From Apostichopus japonicus (lineage: Eukaryota; Echinodermata; Holothuroidea; Aspidochirotida; Stichopodidae): a stretch of 64,000 nucleotides of DNA. Below the pieces are notes generated by a model that did no database searches, was not told the origin of the DNA, and worked only from the letters and a program-made list of their open reading frames with translations. Location of the stretch: contig NC_092562.1 of the NCBI RefSeq assembly GCF_037975245.1, positions 26,463,054 to 26,527,053 of the forward strand, in the 5' to 3' direction. The position numbers and the translations under genes were made by a program. Below, in pieces: positions 62,601 to 64,000 of the stretch (its first letter is position 1; the number at the start of each line of letters is the position of its first letter).

Positions 62601-63548
62601 AAAAAATGTTATTTGATCAAGGCATCTCCAGACCTGCTCAAGTCCAATTCTTAAAGATACCCTACATTTACTACCCAATAATAGGTATTTTAGAATGATT
62701 TGAAGACGTTTGAGGTTCTTTACAAAATATATTACAATATTATCATGTTTATTCTGCAGTGAGAAAAATAACTAAGAAGAACAGAAGTCTCATAGCCCTG
62801 TCCCTGTATGATATTCTTTAGAAATAAAAGTCAGACAATTCCTAATCCCCCTTTTAGGATCCAACATCATGATCCAAAATAGATCTCTTATGAGGCACCC
62901 TTATCACTTTGCTTCTACAACTTGTTTGACATATTTAATTGCTTTAATTAACCAAATAGTCAGCAGGAGAAGCACATCAAAAATGTTTCAAAATGTACAC
63001 AATTCAGCAACAATATGAAATCATAAGCCAACAGCGTTTAGCTACACGGTAAGCCATTATTAAGTATCATAGTATTTGTTTGCCACGTTCAGAGTGTTTT
63101 TTAGTAATATATGAATCAAAGCTAATATCATTTGAAAATGGCAAGAGTTGTAAGTTCACTTTAGAAAATGTAAAAAAAAACTTAATTTTGATATTAGGAG
63201 TTTGAATATGAACATGTACTAATGTAATCAATGTAAAACATATAACAGTTATCTTACCATAATGAGACAAGGTTGTGTTTAGCCAGGCAAAACCTGATAT
63301 CACACAATAGTATGTCGTCCCAGCTTGAGCATCAGTGGTTGTAAATATTGATCCTCTTTGAATGAAACCAGCCCTATTGCTAGCTGCGGTAAGGCTACTT
63401 GATGCCTGCAATGGTGTAGAACTGAGATCCATAGTTTGGGACAGGACAACTGTGTACTTTGGAGAGTTCTGCTGTAACTCCTCAACCCAACATGTAACTG
63501 ACCACTGTGTACCAGGATTGGTTTTACTGCCAGTAACATTAATAATTC
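42620..63548 (-). CDS. Gene B: Ig-FN3-TM receptor with tandem degenerate PTP domains (5' end off window)
   Basis: Twenty-two exons join in frame to 1038 residues and a TGA stop: Ig-like, two FN3 domains, transmembrane helix, basic juxtamembrane, a linker with seven SH2-type tyrosine motifs, PTP D1 and PTP D2. Exons further 5' (signal, Ig, EGF) would lie beyond the right edge. This is a receptor-type protein tyrosine phosphatase by architecture. Key residues argue against catalysis. In D1 the P-loop is HCRDGSGSTG (Arg to Ser), WPD is WPK and the Q-loop Gln is Leu. In D2 the P-loop is HCLNGVGVSA (Arg to Val) and no WPD is seen. The reading frame and all splice sites are intact across both PTP domains, so this looks like a maintained protein and not a dying gene. 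A possible AATAAA poly(A) signal on the minus strand is at 42474-42479. Confidence 0.85.
43012..43147 (-). CDS. Gene B: PTP D2 exon, P-loop remainder
   Basis: A 136-nt exon (phase 2 in, phase 0 out). Joined to the previous exon it gives HCLNGVGVSAVYVTA, then CDLYLAVQKLRRKNVNFMLS. The HCLNG start resembles D2 of the kappa/mu type of receptor PTPs, but the invariant Arg is Val (43132-43134). Acceptor ATTTCAG, donor GTTATA. Confidence 0.87.
43378..43505 (-). CDS. Gene B: PTP D2 exon up to the HC motif
   Basis: A 128-nt exon (phase 0 in, phase 2 out): ESVIVNHLTFEAFLGDDEDL, then RNITSGPTVMHC. Where a WPD loop is expected the chain reads EAFLGDD, so the loop is not conserved. The HC nucleophile is kept. 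Acceptor TCTCAG, donor GTATGT. Confidence 0.85.
43701..43829 (-). CDS. Gene B: PTP D2 exon, KYWPDSG segment
   Basis: A 129-nt phase 0-0 exon: TSAKYWPDSGLITYGSVTVK, then FRTQKFEVIHQDHP. It is the YWP...YGxxxV block of D2. This WPD belongs to the QYWP motif and is not the catalytic WPD loop. Acceptor TCAACAG, donor GTAATC. Confidence 0.87.
44136..44261 (-). CDS. Gene B: PTP D2 exon, FWRLVYDY segment
   Basis: A 126-nt phase 0-0 exon: DDGSIILTQDPLASILEDFW, then RLVYDYKCSTIIMLNDMSTA. TQxPL...DFWRLVYDY is typical of receptor PTP D2 domains. Acceptor TAATATAG, donor GTTTGT. Confidence 0.9.
45166..45245 (-). CDS. Gene B: PTP D2 exon, NDYVNAT segment
   Basis: An 80-nt exon (phase 1 in, phase 0 out): LDSYRPVLKSNGVTHGSNDY then VNATKLE, the D2 version of DxxRVxL...SDYINAS. 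Acceptor TTTACAG, donor GTTAGT. Confidence 0.83.
45246..46086. other. Intron within PTP D2 of gene B
   Basis: At 46030-46070 a GGCCCTCCCCATTTGGGCAC followed by GCCATTG resembles the right end of a hAT-type element. The other end was not found. Otherwise featureless. Confidence 0.35.
46087..46186 (-). CDS. Gene B: PTP D2 exon, KNRF region
   Basis: A 100-nt exon (phase 0 in, phase 1 out): ALTKIKELKMQQQQQMGESK, then ENAYKNRFPGIIP. A five-Gln run comes before the KNR...IIP block. Acceptor CCTTCAG, donor GTATGT. Confidence 0.83.
46619..46750 (-). CDS. Gene B: end of PTP D1 and D1-D2 linker
   Basis: A 132-nt phase 0-0 exon: VQYLYIYDTLQQAQLTPEKT, then LAEEFKDMDDQTLNCKAVQE. It contains the QYxFxxDAL helix that ends a PTP domain, followed by the linker to D2. 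Acceptor TCAACAG, donor GTAAGT. Confidence 0.85.
47287..47422 (-). CDS. Gene B: PTP D1 exon, P-loop remainder
   Basis: A 136-nt exon (phase 2 in, phase 0 out): RDGSGSTGTFLALYQLVDVL, then NVIRNMREDRMDMVLTR. Joined to the previous exon the P-loop reads HCRDGSGSTG. The invariant phosphate-binding Arg is Ser (TCA, 47407-47409), and the Q-loop MVQT is MVLT. Acceptor TTTAACAG, donor GTTTGT. Confidence 0.88.
47756..47907 (-). CDS. Gene B: PTP D1 exon, WPD loop and nucleophile Cys
   Basis: A 152-nt exon (phase 0 in, phase 2 out): DDKILYVHQLQFHGWPKGGV, PEDYTNLIDFIKQVKMK, ending SPMLIHC. The WPD general acid is Lys (codon 47857-47859). The nucleophile Cys of the HC motif is kept (47758-47760). Acceptor ATACAG, donor GTAAC. 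Confidence 0.9.
48621..48752 (-). CDS. Gene B: PTP D1 exon, YWP segment
   Basis: A 132-nt phase 0-0 exon: DEDVYSYWPREVTTNEVFGE, then MTVLLQEATNHQTYTNRKLK. It corresponds to the KCxxYWP...YGxxxV region. The usual Cys before the YWP motif is absent. Acceptor TCTAAG, donor GTGAGT. Confidence 0.87.
49302..49390 (-). CDS. Gene B: PTP D1 exon, FWRMVW segment
   Basis: An 89-nt exon (phase 1 in, phase 0 out): GPQSKSLAEQFWRMVWQQNV then RTLVMLVDSS. This is the GPL...DFWRMVWEQ...IVMLT block, one of the most conserved in the family. Acceptor TTTCCTAG, donor GTAAAA. Confidence 0.88.
50283..50319 (-). CDS. Gene B: PTP D1 micro-exon
   Basis: A 37-nt exon (phase 0 in, phase 1 out) encoding ARNGKARFIAARG, the FIATQG strand of the PTP fold. 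Found by looking for the piece missing between NASMIK and GPQSKSLAEQFW. Flanked by TTTTCAG and GTAAAC. Confidence 0.8.
51709..51785 (-). CDS. Gene B: PTP D1 exon, YDHTRV segment
   Basis: A 77-nt exon (phase 1 in, phase 0 out): YDHTRVKLQVPGNTGESDYY then NASMIK, the canonical DHSRV...SDYINAS block of PTP domains. The split Tyr codon is restored by the join, which fixes the splice sites (acceptor TTACAAG, donor GTATAT). Confidence 0.85.
52684..52774 (-). CDS. Gene B: PTP D1 exon, pTyr-loop region
   Basis: A 91-nt exon (phase 0 in, phase 1 out): VLPRGRQHPCSEALQHEKLK, then SKNSLSKIIP. It aligns with the KNRYKNILPYD motif of PTPs, but the pTyr-recognition-loop KNRY is KNSL, so the substrate-clamping Tyr is lost. 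Acceptor TTAACCAG, donor GTAAGT. Confidence 0.82.
52970..53373 (-). CDS. Gene B: tyrosine-rich cytoplasmic linker and start of PTP D1
   Basis: A 404-nt exon (phase 1 in, phase 0 out) of 134 residues. The first two thirds are hydrophilic and carry tyrosines in SH2-type contexts: EYIPL, QYQNL, GYEVP, TYEAV, DYEDL, YAGV and VYINV. YQNL and YINV fit the Grb2 pYxN rule, and STYEAV fits an ITIM. YIPL and YQNL are 11 residues apart, inside the loose ITAM range. The last third (MKVSELQDYMSRD and EDVVKEFT) is the N-terminal helix region of a receptor PTP domain. Acceptor CCTATAG, donor GTGAGT. Confidence 0.88.
54545..54595. repeat. Perfect 25-bp inverted repeat (cruciform)
   Basis: The arms 54545-54569 and 54571-54595 are exact reverse complements with a 1-base spacer. 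The right arm starts CACATGGTAGCCTAACACCA. A shorter direct copy of the same motif is at about 54708-54729. Confidence 0.95.
55334..55416 (-). CDS. Gene B: juxtamembrane exon 1
   Basis: An 83-nt exon (phase 2 in, phase 1 out): RKLSRKGSPTRSDPTSF then TNNVEIDKENQ. All eight nucleotide differences from gene A change the protein. It ends one base into a codon. The next exon supplies AT to make Asp, reading KENQDLPTEVKDK without a break, which ties the Tie-like ectodomain to the PTP tail. Confidence 0.88.
56248..56338 (-). CDS. Gene B: transmembrane exon
   Basis: A 91-nt exon (phase 1 in, phase 2 out): DGDKSFTVFIVIPAAFSIAL, followed by Leu/Ile/Val residues to LIY-Arg. A single-pass helix. Compared with gene A there are seven amino-acid-changing and one silent difference. 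Acceptor TTTTTCCAG, donor GTAAGC. Confidence 0.9.
56526..56618. repeat. (AT)n microsatellite in gene B intron
   Basis: Long TA runs interrupted by TTTTTATACATACA and GTATGTA. The matching place in gene A (about 1888-1905) has only a few TA units, so it expanded after the duplication. Confidence 0.9.
57093..57536 (-). pseudogene. DIRS-like RNase H region remnant (gene B intron)
   Basis: Fragments YINHQGGTKSHSLLQVTRIL, INLCTSHLAGNQNLNTDTLS and LFLDLFAAADNQKGLLFCS. The INHQGG...SHLAGxxNxxAD...SR signature is that of the RNase H domain of DIRS-like elements. Split over two frames. Confidence 0.6.
57953..58528 (-). pseudogene. DIRS-like reverse transcriptase remnant (gene B intron)
   Basis: It contains MWATSLNLLDSYLHILIKRE and then YQFVALPFGLST, which is the palm motif A (SxDLxDAYLHIPI) and the ALPFGLSTAP block of DIRS/gypsy-type reverse transcriptases. 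Motif A Asp residues are changed and stops occur, so inactive. Confidence 0.62.
59192..59435 (-). CDS. Gene B: FN3 domain 2, second part
   Basis: A 244-nt exon (phase 0 in, phase 1 out): VDDNDVTCSTGITGYTIYYK, IIEGLEPGENYTFMVSLTTD, PLSEPSMAVTIPKSSIS. The C-terminal end is four codons shorter than in gene A. Acceptor ATCAATAG, donor GTTAGT. Confidence 0.9.
59866..60145. mobile_element. Short retroelement copy (Penelope-like?) with inverted ends, gene B intron
   Basis: Its ends are exact 22-bp reverse complements (59866-59887 and 60116-60137). At 60033-60059 there is CTGAAGAAGATCC, a loop, then GGATCGAAAC. This resembles the CUGANGA, stem II and GAAA core of hammerhead ribozymes known from Penelope-like elements, with one extra A. 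A TTTTAAYAT sequence on both sides may be the target duplication. Absent at the matching place in gene A. Class assignment is tentative. Confidence 0.5.
60161..60231 (-). CDS. Gene B: FN3 domain 2, first part
   Basis: A 71-nt exon (phase 1 in, phase 0 out) coding AGLIAPTAVMVTVTDLNQLN and VTWQ. One codon longer than the gene A exon at its 5' end. Acceptor TTTACAG, donor GTATGC. Confidence 0.85.
60685..60999 (-). CDS. Gene B: FN3 domain 1 exon
   Basis: A 315-nt phase 1-1 exon: SITIKWRAWDEGTDFGDPPV, GYIVYYRKDATDSWG, EEDTIYAFSVSAVREG, MTVKTLCEG. By hand alignment to the gene A exon I count about 20 amino-acid-changing and 3 silent nucleotide differences, with no gaps. Confidence 0.92.
61700..62110. 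mobile_element. Second copy of the same short retroelement, gene B intron
   Basis: 61917-62103 closely matches 59888-60073, and homology stops soon after the GGATCGAAAAGTCAGGC block. It extends about 200 bp further in the pyrimidine-rich 5' direction than the first copy but lacks its 3' end. The core CTGAAGAAGATCCTGCTAGG is repeated. The gene A intron has no insertion here. Confidence 0.5.
63258..63548 (-). CDS. Gene B: Ig-like domain exon
   Basis: A 291-nt phase 1-1 exon, first gene B exon in the window: INVTGSKTNPGTQWSVTCWV, then AGTTYYCVISGFAWLNTTLS. Paralogous to 8453-8752 with a three-codon deletion after YYCVI. The reading frame is kept. Acceptor ACATTCAG, donor GTAAGA. Confidence 0.9.
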
Positions 63549-64000
63549 CTGAATGTAAAGAAAATAAGGCTGTATAAATTAAAAGAAAATATTCAATAAA
63601 CAAATATTGTATTAATATCTGTAAAGTAAAAAAAATGGATGATTATTTGCTACCATAACTGTTTCATTGCCAAGCTGTGGTATGAGTCGGATGGTGTGAC
63701 CTTAGATACCATTTCCTAACAACACTATATATGCCGTTATTTGTGTGTATTGTGTATTTGTATACAAACACGTGTCATTGTAGTGGGGTGAAGGTGAGAG
63801 TTAGTGATATTGAATGGAGAGGTCTTTGTTACTGCAACATTTTGAAGTTATTTCGGTCATGAAGAATAAACTATGGCATTTGGTCCTATAATGTAGACCA
63901 AAGCTAGGTGGTATTGTGTTATGTTTATAAACAGTACTCTAGCTAGCATGTGCCTGCAATATAAAAAAAGATATGATGACTAAAACAATCAGATCTGATT
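63549..64000. other. Intron of gene B upstream of its Ig exon
   Basis: No coding exon. EGF-type exons equivalent to 9484-9627 of gene A would be expected further right, outside the window. Confidence 0.4.

Overview
The window is nuclear DNA of a multicellular animal. Genes are split into short exons with GT/AG introns of 0.1-5 kb, protein modules sit on symmetrical phase-1 exons, and the rest is AT-rich and full of metazoan transposons (L1/Tx1-like LINE, DIRS-like, hAT-type and possibly Penelope-like elements). The content suggests a marine invertebrate deuterostome, most likely an echinoderm; the species cannot be fixed from the sequence.

Two tandem, paralogous receptor genes fill the window, both on the minus strand. 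Gene A (30768 down to 742, running off the left edge) begins with a signal-peptide exon. It continues with two Ig-like domains, five EGF-like modules, a third Ig-like domain, two fibronectin III (FN3) domains, a transmembrane segment and a juxtamembrane exon. All 14 exons join in frame at consensus splice sites. The domain order and local motifs are those of the angiopoietin receptor Tie ectodomain, with two extra EGF modules and one FN3 fewer. Gene B (right edge down to 42620) repeats the Ig-FN3-FN3-TM-juxtamembrane part of gene A and goes on to its stop codon. Its cytoplasmic part is a tyrosine-rich linker and two tandem protein tyrosine phosphatase (PTP) domains. A Tie-like outside is therefore joined to a receptor-PTP inside. 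In both PTP domains the nucleophilic Cys is present, but the invariant Arg of HCX5R and the WPD Asp are gone, so gene B probably encodes a tandem pseudophosphatase that works as an SH2-docking scaffold. The cytoplasmic exons of gene A would lie beyond the left edge.

The duplication is visible as about 9 kb of homology (1-8.8 kb against 54.57-63.6 kb). Transposons date it: a decayed DIRS-like element is in the same intron of both copies and predates the duplication. A hAT-type element (A only) and two short retroelement copies (B only) are later.

Between the genes (30.8-42.5 kb) lies a nearly intact L1/Tx1-like LINE inserted in an (AAT)n microsatellite. Its ORF2 is broken only by a 52-bp micro-insertion with a 14-bp target-site duplication. 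Next to it are a SINE-like tail and a composite hAT-like structure. The long introns of gene A hold a nested pair of hAT-type elements with 8-bp target duplications and a tandem array carrying three perfect DR1 nuclear-receptor motifs.
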